The notes beneath the pieces were generated by a model. The model was not told where the DNA came from, searched no databases, and worked only from the letters and a program-made list of their open reading frames with translations. Of a stretch of 64,000 nucleotides of DNA, positions 10,503 to 20,873 are shown piece after piece (the stretch's first letter is position 1; every line of letters begins with the position of its first letter). The DNA lies in NCBI GenBank assembly GCA_003259005.1, contig QLII01000001.1, positions 7,989,001 through 8,053,000 on the forward strand, in the 5' to 3' direction. Source of the DNA: Spirosoma telluris (lineage in GTDB: Bacteria > Bacteroidota > Bacteroidia > Cytophagales > Spirosomataceae). The translations under genes and the position numbers were made by a program.

Positions 10503-12211
10503 TTATTGACTGTCGGTTTCAGGAGCCGCAATCTTGGCCAAGTCCTTGTTTTCTGGGAACAAGGCCAGGCCTTTCTTCAACCATTCATTTCGGGCAGTAT
10601 CGTCTTTAGTAACCAGTTCATTGTAGGAAATCATGTACTTAAACGCCAGTAGCAGATCTTTTTTGTAGCGATTTCGTTCGTCTTCCTTATCCGAAACCAT
10701 CGCAATAAACTGCTCGAAGTAGGGCTTCGCTTTTCCATTCCGAACGGCTTCTTCGGGCGTATAGGCATAATAGTTCGCCTTAGCCCGGTACAGTACCGTC
10801 GGGGCGTAGTCGGGCGAGGCTTTCTGCGCTAAGGCCAGTGCCGAATCAGCCTGTGCAAACCGAATCGTATCCCGTACTAATTTCCCGAGACTGTCGCGTT
10901 GGAAACCCAGCGTGTAGTTGCTCATGCCATAGCGGAATAAATCCTGTACATCGGCTTTGAAGTTGTGCTTGGCGGCCGAATCCAGGGCAGCTACCGCTTC
11001 GGGGTGTTTCTTGGCTCGGTAATAATACTTGGCCATATCGCTATACAGATTCTCGGTTGTATCGAAGGGGCAGCTTTGGCCAGGTAAGTCACACCAATGG
11101 AGTCATTGACTGCTTTTAGTGAATCACTGCCGGGGTTTTCGATACCCATATAGGCCATGCCGAGGTATTTGTAATCATCGGGCATCACCTTTTCCGGTGC
11201 TTTTTCCAGGAACGTACTGATGTTCTGAATTGCTTTCTGGGGCTCTTTCAGGGACGAATACGCCCAGCCTTCTATCCGATACACGATTGGGTTCTGAGCT
11301 AAGGCTGTGCGGTTGCTGTCGATCAGATTGACCGTTCGCTGGTAGTCTTTGGCCAGAAAATGAAACTGAGCCTGTCGCAGCAGGGTCTCCTGCCGTTTAT
11401 CCTTCGATACGTTTACGTACTGGTCAATATACGTGGCGGCTTCTTTATACCGATTGACCAGGAAATACAACTCAGCTAACTGGTTATACGCTGGGGCGTA
11501 GTTTGCATTGGCCTCAATCGCTTTTTTGTAGTTCTCCACAGCCAGATTCAGGTTACGCCCCTGCCAATAAATATCCCCGATCCGTTGGTACACCCGTGAT
11601 GGATTCATGCCCAGTTCGATGGCACTTTCGTAGCGGGTGACGGCCGTACCCGCATCTTTATTCAAGTAATACGCATCGCCCAGCGCCAGTTGAATGGCCG
11701 GGTTTTTCTTATCGCGTTCGGTAGCCCGGTTTAAATAATCAATAGCTGTAGCAGGGTTGACCACTTTTGCGTAAAGTGGCTTGATGGAGCCATTTCCGGG
11801 CGTCAGATAGCCCGTGTAAGCTTCGCCGATTCGATAGAGGATGTCCGCATTTTTACCCTTACTCTTTTTAACAACTTCGGCCAGTTTAGGCTCGGCATTG
11901 GTCGGGTCGTTTTTGACCAGATAGGTGATGGCATCGCCCATTTCATTGAGCGGTGTCCGTTTTTCATCCATAGAAATCCCTTTCTCGAACCAGATCCGGG
12001 CCGAATCGGGCTTACCGGCACGGAGGTAACCATAGCCCGCGTCGAACATGGTTTGGGCGGATGGACTTTGTTGCGCATTTCGACTCAGAAGCTGAGTGGC
12101 TTCCTCGAAGCGGCCCAGATTCAGAAGTGTATTTGGGTCGGGTGTGGGGGTTTGCGCAAGGGCAGTTCCGGCCAGGCCCGAAAGTAATAAGATGGTTAAT
12201 TGCGTGTTCAT
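10503..12211 (-). CDS. Secreted TPR-repeat protein, frameshifted
   Basis: About 570 aa. The ATG at 12211 gives a signal peptide (MNTQLTILLLSGLAGTALAQ); the longer frame to 12271 is rejected. At least ten tetratricopeptide repeats follow (for example PAIQLALGDAYYLNKDAGTA, SRVYQRIGDIYWQGRNLNLA), so this is a periplasmic or outer-membrane scaffold. Adding one C to the run at about 11066-11070 restores KAAPFDTTENLYSDMAKYYYRAKKHPEA and joins the frame ending at 10503. It starts 23 bp after the coiled-coil membrane protein gene and is probably in one operon with it, controlled by array C. Confidence 0.88.
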
Positions 12212-12233
12212 ATTGCATAGGGTTTTACATTGA

Positions 12234-13151
12234 CTAAAAGAACCAGAAACTATCCCGAAGCTGAAACTCAACGGAGCCTAAATAGGTGTCTTTGGTATAG
12301 ACCGATGCCCGGTAAACACCTGCCTTTAGGGTTTTGTCGGGCGTTACACTGATCGAGATTCGTTTTGGCTTTCCGGTGAAAATCACCCGTTGAACCGCAT
12401 GAATCGGTACGACTTCATTGATATCTGACAAGACAACCGTTGTGGTTCTCAAGGGCGTCATTATCGGATTGTGTTGAGGGTCTGTCAGGCTGACGAATAC
12501 GTCCTGAATGTTCTCCAACTGTAGTTCAGGCGGTACATTTAGCGAAATGGTCAATGTATGCACCTTTTTGGCTTTGGCGGTTTCTTTATGGTTTGCCTTA
12601 GTCGATTCGACCATAAAATCATCACCCGTAATGGCCGAACGAGGAACCTTTGTTTGTAAGGTGGTATTCAGTTCGTTTATTTTTTGTTGGAGACCTTTCG
12701 TCTGATTGAGTAATAATTGATTCTCATCGTTCATCCAATGAATTTTATCAATCATGGCGGCCAACTGATTCTCCAGGCTATCACGAATGGTTGTTATAGA
12801 ATCCAGATTTCGAGTAAGGCCTTGAATGGTGCCTATACGCAATCTGTTTTGCTGACGAAGTTGTTTCTCCATTGCATCCCGTTGGTATAATTGTCCATGT
12901 AAGTCACTGATGCGTTTGTCTAGGAATTCGTTCTCACCGGTGGCCGTTTCTAGTTGACTCGTTAGGCTGCGAACATCTCCTTCGAGCTGGAGTTTGACAG
13001 ACAGGAGCGAATCGGCACGACGTTCTTCCTGGTTAAAGCGGTCAATCATTCTTCGAGTTTGATTCCAATACAGACCTCCAACCAGGCCAAGTATGACTAG
13101 CATAGCCAAAATGCCTGTCAGTGGGGTCGAAGTTCGTTGAGTTGTTTCCAT
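12234..13151 (-). CDS. Coiled-coil inner-membrane protein, paralogue of the protein at 35385-36296
   Basis: 305 aa. One transmembrane helix at about residues 12-30, a coiled coil at about 32-165 (heptad-like runs beginning RRADSLLSVKLQLEGDVRSL), then a beta-rich C-terminal domain ending KDTYLGSVEFQLRDSFWFF. The family is not one I can name. The gene at 35385-36296 shares the architecture, the ADSLLSVK motif after the membrane helix and the YTKDxYLGSxEFxLRxSFWFF tail, so the two are paralogues. Both are preceded by phased CTTAGA arrays. The C-terminal domain probably lies in the periplasm. First gene of a likely operon with the TPR protein. Confidence 0.85.
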   Translation of the reverse strand: METTQRTSTPLTGILAMLVILGLVGGLYWNQTRRMIDRFNQEERRADSLLSVKLQLEGDVRSLTSQLETATGENEFLDKRISDLHGQLYQRDAMEKQLRQQNRLRIGTIQGLTRNLDSITTIRDSLENQLAAMIDKIHWMNDENQLLLNQTKGLQQKINELNTTLQTKVPRSAITGDDFMVESTKANHKETAKAKKVHTLTISLNVPPELQLENIQDVFVSLTDPQHNPIMTPLRTTTVVLSDINEVVPIHAVQRVIFTGKPKRISISVTPDKTLKAGVYRASVYTKDTYLGSVEFQLRDSFWFF

Positions 13152-13185
13152 ACGGATAGGAGTTTTCGGTGAAAGGAGAATGAGA

Positions 13186-13242
13186 CAAAGGTGATCTCCG
13201 CTGGTTATAAAGGAATTAAAGACTTCTTAGAATTTGCTTAGA
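13186..13242 (-). promoter_or_regulatory. Phased CTTAGA array C and -7 element, coiled-coil/TPR operon promoter
   Basis: CTTAGA at 13226 and 13237, with ATTAAA at 13215 and GTTATA at 13204 in the same 11-bp register. On the minus strand a CACCTTTG -7-like element (13186-13193) follows 10 bp later. The coding start at 13151 is 35 bp beyond. The divergent ClC gene (13314) shares the region but the array points away from it. Confidence 0.75.
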
Positions 13243-13313
13243 CTTTACGTTTCGCCTAATCATCTGCCTACGTTAGGCGTTACCATTACAAACCTGACAC
13301 TCTTCATTACTGC

Positions 13314-14719
13314 ATGGCAAATAGACCTTCCCGATATGCGCAGGTGCTGGCCTGGCTCGATCAGCACGTTATAAAGCGGTTATACACCGAGCGTGTTCGC
13401 CGTATTATCCTCCAAAGCCTGCCGTTTTGGGTGGCCTCCCTATTGACCGGACTGGTGGCTGTCGGTTACGAAGAACTGTTTGTGTGGGCCGAGAGAACCA
13501 GTTTTAACTGGATTAAGAACCATCCGATTCTTGTGTTTGTAACCACCCCGCTGGCCTTCCTGCTTGCGTGGCTGGTGGTGGCAAAACTGGCTCCGGCGGC
13601 ACGGGGTAGCGGTATTCCGCAGGTTATGGCCGGTATCGAACTCTCCAATCCAGTTACCCACGGTCGTACGGCTTACTTACTCAGTATGCGGGTAGCCATT
13701 GTGAAAGTTCTTAGTAGTGTCGTTCTGCTGATTGGGGTGGTGTTATTGGGCGGGAAGGGCCGACCATCCAGATTTCAGCGGCCATTTTTCGAGCCATTAA
13801 TCGGTTGCAACCGGCTGGCTGGCCGCAACTATCCCGGCAAATTGCGCTCGTCACGGGTGGAGCGGCTGGTTTGGCGGCTGCCTTTAACACCCCACTGGGT
13901 GGAATCGTTTTTGTGGTAGAAGAACTAACCCAAACCCATATTACCCGCTTTCGTACGGCTGTTTTTACCGCCGTAATCATTGCTGGTATGACTGCACAGG
14001 CAATCCAGGGCCCTTATTTATACCTTGGCTTTCCGAAAGTTACGGTCTCGACCGGTTGGTTTTTGGGCGTTGTTGTACTGGTGGCCATGATTGCTGGTTT
14101 CGCGGGGGCCGTGTTTGCCAAAGCGTTATTGTGGGTAAATGCCTACCGACGGCGGTTCCGAACCAGTCGGGAGCAGGCTGTATGGGTAGCAGCCTGTGGC
14201 CTGGCACTGGCTGGCCTGGCCTACCTGGTCGGTACCGATGCGGTGGGTACAGGGAAGCCCATTATTAACCGACTCTTGTTTCAGAATGATCACCTGACGC
14301 CCTGGTATCTATTTCCGGTCCGTTTTGCTGGTATGGCCCTCAGCTACAGCAGTGGCGCTGCGGGCGGTGTTTTCGCTACTTCCCTGAGTGCCGGAGCCAT
14401 ACTCGGGGATGGGCTGGCCCGTCTTATCCGGGTAACCCCAAGCGACACGAATCTGGTCATTCTGGTGAGTATGGTGAGTTTTCTGACGGGTGTTGTTCGC
14501 TCCCCATTTACGGCGGCCATTCTGGTGCTGGAAATGACGGACCGGCATTCGGCAATTTTTCAATTACTGTTGGGTGGTCTGATGGCGCAGGGAGCCGCAT
14601 CATTGGTAGATCCGGTTTCGTTTTATGAGCACCTGAAAGCCGGGTTTGTCCGCGAAACAATGGCGCAGCCCGTTGTCAAGGAGCCTAAGGGTAATGAAAA
14701 GGAAGTAGAAACCGACTAG
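13314..14719 (+). CDS. ClC-type chloride channel or H+/Cl- antiporter, frameshifted
   Basis: About 469 aa multi-pass protein. Ion-pathway motifs are present: GSGIP, GREGPT (with the gating glutamate, after frame repair) and GGVFA, a variant of GxFxP. The frame starting at 13314 and the frame ending at 14719 overlap; adding one G to the run at 13734-13737 restores IGGGVIGREGPTIQISAAIF and joins them. There is no C-terminal CBS pair. ClC proteins move chloride and often protons, and contribute to acid and osmotic tolerance, which fits the neighbours. No phased array faces this gene. Confidence 0.92.
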
Positions 14720-14783
14720 AAATTTTTTAATCGTAGGTGAAATGGTTTTGCTAAAGTTCGATTACTAAATCGATATGCGTTAT

Positions 14784-14791
14784 TAGATTTG
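14784..14791 (+). promoter_or_regulatory. Putative -7 element TAGATTTG
   Basis: A perfect match to the Bacteroidota -7 consensus TAnnTTTG, 51 bp upstream of the LOG-family gene start at 14843. No convincing -33 TTG at standard spacing and no phased CTTAGA array, so this gene appears to be outside the regulon. Confidence 0.4.
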
Positions 14792-14842
14792 TGAAAATGT
14801 CTCTGTCGCTTTATAGAAGTATACAGTCGAAAAATTGCTATT

Positions 14843-15427
14843 ATGTCTCTTCGGGTATGTGTTTATTGTGCTTCCAGCAATCAAGTTGCTCCTATTTATT
14901 TCGAGGCTGTTGACCAGCTAGCCATTCATTTGGTTAACCATCACGTAACGGTCATTTATGGGGGTGGTGGTATAGGTTTAATGGGTAGGCTGGCCGATAG
15001 TGTCTTAAGTCGGGGAGGACGTATTATCGGTATTATGCCTGAATTTATGCGCACTGTCGAGTGGGCTCATAAAGGCATCAATGAGTTTCGGTTCGTTGAC
15101 GATATGCATGAACGTAAGAAGGCTTTTCTGGATGGCACCGATGCCTTAATTGCACTGCCGGGCGGCTGTGGTACATTAGAAGAGCTGTTGGAAGCCATTA
15201 CATTAAAGCGATTGGGCCTATTTACTAAACCTATTCTGATTGTAAATACGAACCGGTTTTATGACCCTTTAATTGCCATGCTTGAGCGATGTATTGACGA
15301 AAACTTTATGGCTCCCGTGCATCGCCGAATGTGGACAGTTATTGACCATCCGAGTCAGGCAATAGAAGCCATACAGCAGGCTCCAGTATGGGATGTGGAA
15401 GCCATTAAATTTGCGACATTGACCTAG
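14843..15427 (+). CDS. LOG-family protein (TIGR00730 Rossmann fold), putative nucleoside-monophosphate phosphoribohydrolase
   Basis: 194 aa, full length for the family. The signature PGGCGTLEE (PGGxGTxxE) and the N-terminal Rossmann stretch VCVYCASS ... YGGGGIGLMG are present. Relatives remove ribose-5-phosphate from cytokinin nucleotides or other nucleoside monophosphates; the exact bacterial role is often unknown. Cytoplasmic. It lies between the ClC channel and the convergent Na+/H+ antiporter with no sign of operon membership. Confidence 0.9.
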   Translation: MSLRVCVYCASSNQVAPIYFEAVDQLAIHLVNHHVTVIYGGGGIGLMGRLADSVLSRGGRIIGIMPEFMRTVEWAHKGINEFRFVDDMHERKKAFLDGTDALIALPGGCGTLEELLEAITLKRLGLFTKPILIVNTNRFYDPLIAMLERCIDENFMAPVHRRMWTVIDHPSQAIEAIQQAPVWDVEAIKFATLT

Positions 15428-15485
15428 TTGTGATTTATACGGTTGGCCTTCTATCCATTTTTATGAGCCAACCGTAAGTCTATCC

Positions 15486-16742
15486 TTATCCTTTGGTATC
15501 AGGTGGATACAGCCGCCGAATGAGCCGTTCCATTGTCAAACCCTGTACAATGACGGAAAACAAAACGACTGCGTACGTAATGGTCACAATGAACTCTTTC
15601 TGTGGCAGGGAACCATCAATGGACAATGCCATAGCAATGGAAAGGCCACCCCGTAGCCCGCCCCAGGTCAGCATAACAGGGGCATTCCGGTCGAGATCAA
15701 GCCAGCGACGAGCCAGGGTAAAGGGAATCAGAATGGCAACATAACGGGCTACCAGGACCAGGAGGACAACTAATAAATAAATTGACCACTGTGTTACCTG
15801 AAAATCAATCAGGAGTAGCTCAACGCCAATTAAGACAAAAAGTAAGGCATTCAGAATCCCATCAACCAACTCCCAGAATTTGTCGACATACTCTTCGGTG
15901 AGCTGGCTCATGGCATCCTGACGACTATGATGACCACCCACCAACAGGCCGGTGACCACCATAGCCAGTGGCCCGGAAATGTGCAGTTTCTGGGCTAGTA
16001 AGTATCCGCCCATAACACCGGCTACCGTTATAATCACTTCGGTCTGATAGTGGTTGATCGACCGTAACACCCAGAACATTCCATACCCCAAAGCAATGCC
16101 AAATAAAATACCTCCCCCGGCTTCTTCGAGAAACAGCAAGGCGATCTCTCCAGCACTAACACTATCGGACCCGTTGATTACAATTCGGTAAATAGAGGCA
16201 AACACAACAACCCCTACGCCATCATTAAAGAGCGATTCGCCCACAATGTTGAGCTTGACGTTGTCGGGTAGTTTGAACTTAGATAAGATTCCCAACACGG
16301 CAATTGGATCGGTCGGTGAAATTAAAGCGCCAAAGAGCAGGCAAAGCGGGAATGATAACGTCAGGTCGAGATGCCTGGTTAGTAAATAAAGACCTGAACC
16401 TACCAGAAATGTGCTCAGTAAGACCCCTACAAACGCAAACAGCATAACCGAGCGCCGTTCTACCTTAAGTTTGGCAGAATCAGTATGGAAAGCGCCTGCG
16501 AAAAGCAGGAAGCTTAACATCACATCGAAAAGCGCTTTGCCAAAGTCAATTCCGGCAACAGTCTGGCGAACAGAGGCTAACTGATCCGGATAGATTGAGT
16601 TAAGGCCAAGTAACAGGACAGAGAAGCCCAGCGACATCACCATAATGCCAATGGCATCGGGTAGCTTAAGCCAACGCGTATTGAGATAAGCGAACAAGGC
16701 CGAAATAACAATGAGGAGTGTAATGAGGGTAAATAGATCCAT
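15486..16742 (-). CDS. CPA1-family Na+/H+ antiporter (NhaP-like)
   Basis: 418 aa with about 12 membrane segments. Characteristic motifs are SPTDPIAV in the middle and GESLFNDGVGVVVF, which holds the ND ion-binding pair. It lacks the long cytoplasmic TrkA-C tail of some relatives. It expels sodium (or potassium) in exchange for protons at the inner membrane and supports pH and salt tolerance. It is divergent from the DUF389 gene (start 16836), leaving a 93-bp shared promoter region with no phased array. Confidence 0.93.
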   Translation of the reverse strand: MDLFTLITLLIVISALFAYLNTRWLKLPDAIGIMVMSLGFSVLLLGLNSIYPDQLASVRQTVAGIDFGKALFDVMLSFLLFAGAFHTDSAKLKVERRSVMLFAFVGVLLSTFLVGSGLYLLTRHLDLTLSFPLCLLFGALISPTDPIAVLGILSKFKLPDNVKLNIVGESLFNDGVGVVVFASIYRIVINGSDSVSAGEIALLFLEEAGGGILFGIALGYGMFWVLRSINHYQTEVIITVAGVMGGYLLAQKLHISGPLAMVVTGLLVGGHHSRQDAMSQLTEEYVDKFWELVDGILNALLFVLIGVELLLIDFQVTQWSIYLLVVLLVLVARYVAILIPFTLARRWLDLDRNAPVMLTWGGLRGGLSIAMALSIDGSLPQKEFIVTITYAVVLFSVIVQGLTMERLIRRLYPPDTKG

Positions 16743-16835
16743 ATTCGAGTGGGAGAATTGAGCAAGTTTACATTAACTTTCGATTAAAACCGCATCTTGT
16801 TTTGCGCCAATAAGGGCTAACCGAATTTCTAACAA

Positions 16836-18229
16836 ATGATTGTCGACGACCAAAATTCACCCGTACTAAAAAGTCGGATTCCCTGAGCCGCTTCGGCGGG
16901 TTTCTGCGCGAGCGGTTTAGTCTGGAAGAAGATAAACAGGATGAGGCTGATGTCATTGAATCGATACGCCGGGGGATTGAGTTTAAAGGCATTAATCTCT
17001 GGACACTTATTTTCGCAATCTTCATTGCTTCCATCGGGCTTAATGTCAATTCTACAGCTGTCATTATTGGGGCCATGCTGATTTCTCCGCTGATGGGTCC
17101 AATTATGGGGATCGGTCTGGGCATTGGCATCAATGATCTGATGATGATTCAGCAGGCGCTGAAAAACCTGAGTATCGCCGTTTTTATTAGTCTACTTACG
17201 TCCACCATTTACTTTTTAATCAGTCCGCTCCATATTGCTCAATCGGAGTTGCTGGCCCGAACATCGCCCACCGTCTGGGATGCGTTTATCGCGTTTTTTG
17301 GCGGGCTGGCCGGTATTGTAGCGGGTTCGCGACGGGATAAAATTACCAATGTGGTTCCGGGAGTTGCCATCGCGACGGCGCTGATGCCGCCCATTTGCAC
17401 GGCGGGTTATGGCCTGGCTTCGGGTAACCTGTATTATTTCGCTGGAGCATTTTATCTGTTTCTGATCAATAGCGTTTGCATTAGTTTAGCCACCTTTTTG
17501 ATTGTGCGTTTTCTGGATTACCAGCAGAAAGAATATCCTACGCCTGAAGTGGAGCGTCGGGTGCGCAACACGATCTGGGTTGCGGTACTGATAGTGGTGG
17601 TACCGAGTAGTTACCTGGGCTATCAGATAGTTCGTAAAACGATCTTTGAGCAGAATGCAAAACGATTTGTTGCGAACGAATTTAATTTTGACAATCGGCA
17701 ACTGGTCAGTTATACCGCCCGCTATAACCGGCACCAAAGTATACTGGAACTCTCTCTGGTTGGAGAGCCATTACAAAAGGATTCGATCAATCTGCTGAGG
17801 GCTAAACTGCTGCCTTATGGACTTGCAGATGCGCAACTCGTTGTTAAGCAGGGAAGCTTTAAGGATGCCGAAATAGATGTAGATGCGCTCAAGAATACAG
17901 TAACCGATCAGGTTATTAAATACAGCCAGTCGTCTATTGCCCGCAAAGACCACATAATTGACTCCCTTCGCCGGTACATTGACCTAACCCAATCCGCACA
18001 TATATCGGTCCCCGACCTGCGAAATGAGCTCAAAACGCTCATGCCCGATGTACAGACCTTTACCGCTGCCCAATCGTTGGTGATGAACCGAAACAGCACC
18101 CGGCCCGACACGGTCATGCTGGTTTATGCCCGGTTTTCCCGCAAGCATACCCAGGCTGAGCGACAGCGTATCGAAAAGTGGCTTCAGAGCCGAACTAAAA
18201 GTAAGCGGATCAAACTATTAGTGGAATAA
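16836..18229 (+). CDS. DUF389-family membrane protein, frameshifted at the N-terminus
   Basis: About 465 aa. The ATG at 16836 opens MIVDDQNSPVLK; adding one A to the A run at 16868-16872 continues into SDSLSRFGGFLRERFSLEED and the body of the protein. The core has the DUF389 hallmark GAMLISPLMGPIMGIGLGIG followed by five or six membrane segments and a soluble C-terminal domain of about 200 aa. Biochemical role unknown for the family. Convergent with the small protein at 18218-18424, overlapping it by 12 bp. Confidence 0.88.
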
Positions 18230-18424
18230 GGCAGGAATATCGACAAACCAGGCAATGAGCAGGGTCAATAGTACTAAAGCACTGATTAATAAGAGTAACC
18301 AGTCTGGTTTTTTAGGTTCTTCTTCATACTGGTAGTTTGATTTAGGGCGCGTCTTCGATGGGGTTGCCGGACCTGGCGGAAAGAACGGGGAGTAGGGGAG
18401 AATTGCGGTTTTTTCAGTCATCAT
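18218..18424 (-). CDS. Small C-tail-anchored membrane protein under array D
   Basis: 68 aa. A Pro-rich, charged cytoplasmic stretch (residues 1-45) precedes one C-terminal membrane helix (WLLLLISALVLLTLLIAWF). Start at ATG 18424 or the adjacent ATG at 18421. Unrecognised. It lies directly downstream of the sensor kinase gene on the same strand, but has its own phased array (D) at 18483-18521, so it is likely a separately regulated target, perhaps feeding back on the two-component system (inference). Confidence 0.7.
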   Translation of the reverse strand: MMTEKTAILPYSPFFPPGPATPSKTRPKSNYQYEEEPKKPDWLLLLISALVLLTLLIAWFVDIPALFH

Positions 18425-18463
18425 GGCGTTATAGTTAGATACGTAGGCGGGGTTTCTCGATAG

Positions 18464-18521
18464 CCAAAGTTGCTAATCCCGACTTAGGATTCACTGATAA
18501 ACTGCTTAGAAACTGCTTAGA
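18464..18521 (-). promoter_or_regulatory. Phased CTTAGA array D and -7 element, overlapping the kinase stop codon
   Basis: CTTAGA at 18505 and 18516, with CTTAGG at 18483 (two periods away) and degenerate CTGATA at 18494. The distal copy includes the stop codon of the histidine kinase gene. AACTTTGG (18464-18471 on the minus strand) follows 11 bp after the last register. Points to the small membrane protein gene starting at 18424. Confidence 0.72.
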
Positions 18522-19895
18522 ATTTGCGCGTCTGCCGTGACAACTCGATGCTAAATACGGTTGGTTTACCATCTGTTGAGGTAACCTGGATTTTACCCTG
18601 ATGCAGCCGAATGATACGCTCCACAAGCGAAAGGCCTACGCCATAACCCCGCACATTGGCGGTTTGGCGGCTGCGATAGAAAGGCTCAAAAATATAGGGT
18701 AGGTCGGCTGATGGGATGGATTGACCACTATTCTGAATACTAATAATTAACCAGTTGGGATCAAAACTAACGTGAATCAGCGCCTGCCCATCATCGGAAA
18801 ATTTGCAGGCATTTTCCGTCAGATTTTTTAAGGCTGTTGCCAGTAAGGTTTTATTACCCTGCACCGCTAGCTGGTCGGGATCATCGGGAAGCGCACCGAA
18901 TTCGATGGTTACCTGATAACGCGGATTGATGGCCGTTACTTCATCCCGAATATCCCAAACGATTTCGTCCATTCGAACGGTATCGGTTAAGAGCCCGATG
19001 GCATCTTCCTGATTCACCTGGGAGAGTTTCAATAACTCATGAGTAAGCGTTGCCAGTTCACTCACATCGTCGAGTACGGAACGAATCGTTTTTCGGTAAG
19101 CCTCTGGTTCACGGTGTTTTAATAAGCTTACTTCCAATTGCGAACTGATTTGTGTTAACGGATTTTTCAACTCGTGCGATACGTTGGCCACAAACATTCG
19201 TTGTAATCGAAACGACTCCGTGATCCGGTCCAGTAATCGATTGATAGTAGCTGATAGTCGACTGATCTCATCATCATCTTTATTGATGACCAGGCGCTCA
19301 TCCCGGTTACGTGGGAATATATCACTGACAATCTGGTCAATTTGCTGCATGGGCCGCAGCGCATCGCCGGCAAAAACCCATCCCGAAAAAGCCGTAATCC
19401 CCACAATCAGGAAAAATAATATCGCTAAGGCCCATAAAAGCCGCCGTAGAAACTCGTCGCCATAAACGTTTACCGCACTGGCAATGACCACAAACTGGCC
19501 CGAAGCCGTCATGAACCGGGTTCCCGACAGATAGTACCCATTCTGCTGGAAATCCTTTTGTTTATCCTGTCGGATATCGGCCAGTACCGATTTGGGTATG
19601 GTGATCGGCAGACGTTCATTGGTAATAAAGATGATCGAGTCCGGCTATCGAACACCATGATATTCTGATTAGGTAACTGATCTTTCCGGATTCGCCCTAA
19701 TTGCCGGATCAGTTGCGCATCCAGGCGATGCCGAATGAGCATATCGCCTGTGGTATTAGCTTTCCGGTCGAGTCGGCGGTAAAAGTCGGATGAAATGAAA
19801 AACCAGCAAAAGGCATAGATACTCACAAACGCCAGCAGGATAATGCTGGATACCAGGCTTGTGAAGCGTAAGGTTAGCCGTTTGCGAATGGTCAT
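18517..19895 (-). CDS. Sensor histidine kinase of the OmpR-type pair, frameshifted
   Basis: About 460 aa inner-membrane kinase. Membrane helix at residues 12-33, a periplasmic sensor of about 120 aa, a second helix (RRLLWALAILFFLIVGITAF), a HAMP-like linker, the dimerisation/phosphoacceptor helix with FVANVSHELKNPLTQISSQL, and an ATPase domain with NLTENACKFSDDG and GYGVGLSLVERIIRLHQG. The two frames join on adding one G at about 19642-19646, restoring a continuous sensor domain. Its ATG overlaps the regulator stop codon (ATGA, 19892-19895), so the two are translationally coupled. Signal unknown. Confidence 0.92.
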
Positions 19896-20569
19896 TCTTC
19901 TTTAAACATATACCCCATGCCGAAGTGGGTGTGAATCAGCTTTTTGGGGAAATCACGGTCGATCTTTTTGCGCAGGTAATTGATGTACACTTCTACGACG
20001 TTGGTGCCCGTATCGAAATTTAAATCCCAGACGTGTTCGGCAATGGATGGTTTCGACAGAACCCGTCCCTGGTTGCGCATGAGAAACTCCAGAAGGGCAA
20101 ACTCTCGGGCGGTCAGTTCAATGGGTTGTTCGTCACGCGTAACGGTTTTGGCATCCAGATTCATTTCAATGCCGCCGTAGCGTAAGGTTTGAGCCGTTAG
20201 CGACACCTGCGTGCCGCGCTTTGTTAGTGATCGTACGCGCGCCAGTAGTTCAGAAAATTGAAACGGTTTGGTCAGGTACTGGTCAGCACCAGCATCGAAG
20301 CCCGAAATTTTATCCTCGGTTTCGCCAAGGGCGGTAAGCATCAGAATGGGCGTAGTTAACCCTTCGGCCCGTAGTTGCCGACAGAGTTCATAGCCATTCA
20401 AACCCGGCAGGATCAGGTCGGTAATAATGGCGGCATAATTATTTTTCAGGGCCAGTCGTTTGGCAATGAGCCCATCGTAGGCAATATCGACCTCAAACTG
20501 GCTTTCTTCCAGTCCCTGCTGGATTGCCTGCAATGTTTTGGGTTCGTCTTCAACGATTAGGAGTTTCAT
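19892..20569 (-). CDS. OmpR/PhoB-family response regulator, candidate reader of the phased arrays
   Basis: About 225 aa from ATG 20569 (MKLLIVEDEPKT), which matches the receiver-domain start better than the 20602 option. The receiver has the acidic pair ED, phosphoacceptor D in AAIITDLILPG, and K in YLTKPF. The C-terminal winged helix has ELTAREFALLEFLMRN and EVYINYLRKKID, typical of CusR/CopR-like regulators. OmpR-family proteins bind as dimers to direct repeats at 10-11-bp spacing, which is the geometry of the CTTAGA arrays around it. Array E lies about 110 bp upstream but faces the other way. Confidence 0.93.
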   Translation of the reverse strand: MKLLIVEDEPKTLQAIQQGLEESQFEVDIAYDGLIAKRLALKNNYAAIITDLILPGLNGYELCRQLRAEGLTTPILMLTALGETEDKISGFDAGADQYLTKPFQFSELLARVRSLTKRGTQVSLTAQTLRYGGIEMNLDAKTVTRDEQPIELTAREFALLEFLMRNQGRVLSKPSIAEHVWDLNFDTGTNVVEVYINYLRKKIDRDFPKKLIHTHFGMGYMFKEE

Positions 20570-20679
20570 AGTTGGTGGCGCAAAGGGTATTTTGTTCGGC
20601 AACCAGTTGCCCGTCTTACGGTGATGAATAAACGGGCTACACAGGTAATTAAGCGCTTAGCGAGCCTATTGTTTTGGGT

Positions 20680-20736
20680 TCTAATCAAATTCTAAGGTTT
20701 CGTTAAGTTCCTCCTTATCACTCGACTTTACTTTTC
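20680..20736 (+). promoter_or_regulatory. Phased TCTAAG array E and -7 element, divergent from the regulator gene
   Basis: TCTAAT (20680), TCTAAG (20691), GTTAAG (20702) and a degenerate copy (20713) at 11-bp steps, then TACTTTTC (20729-20736) 10 bp further on. It drives the plus-strand small ORFs starting at 20766. Because it lies between them and the response regulator gene, it could also affect the regulator promoter. Confidence 0.7.
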
Positions 20737-20765
20737 AGGAATTAAGCGTGCATAGGCGCTTGTTC

Positions 20766-20873
20766 ATGACGTTGGCCCAAACGCCCACGTTCTCACTGGA
20801 AGGGTATGTAGGGTCAATCGTCATGAAAAAAGCGAATTCTCGCGCATTACCCAAACCCGAACGATCATGATGA
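20766..20873 (+). CDS. Small ORF or leader peptide upstream of a small membrane protein
   Basis: 35 codons starting MTLAQTPTFSLEG and ending ALPKPERS, with an internal ATG at 20823. Its stop overlaps the start of the next ORF (ATGATGA at 20867-20873), a translational-coupling arrangement. It starts about 30 bp after the -7 element of array E. Unrecognised and may be a leader rather than a functional protein. Confidence 0.35.
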
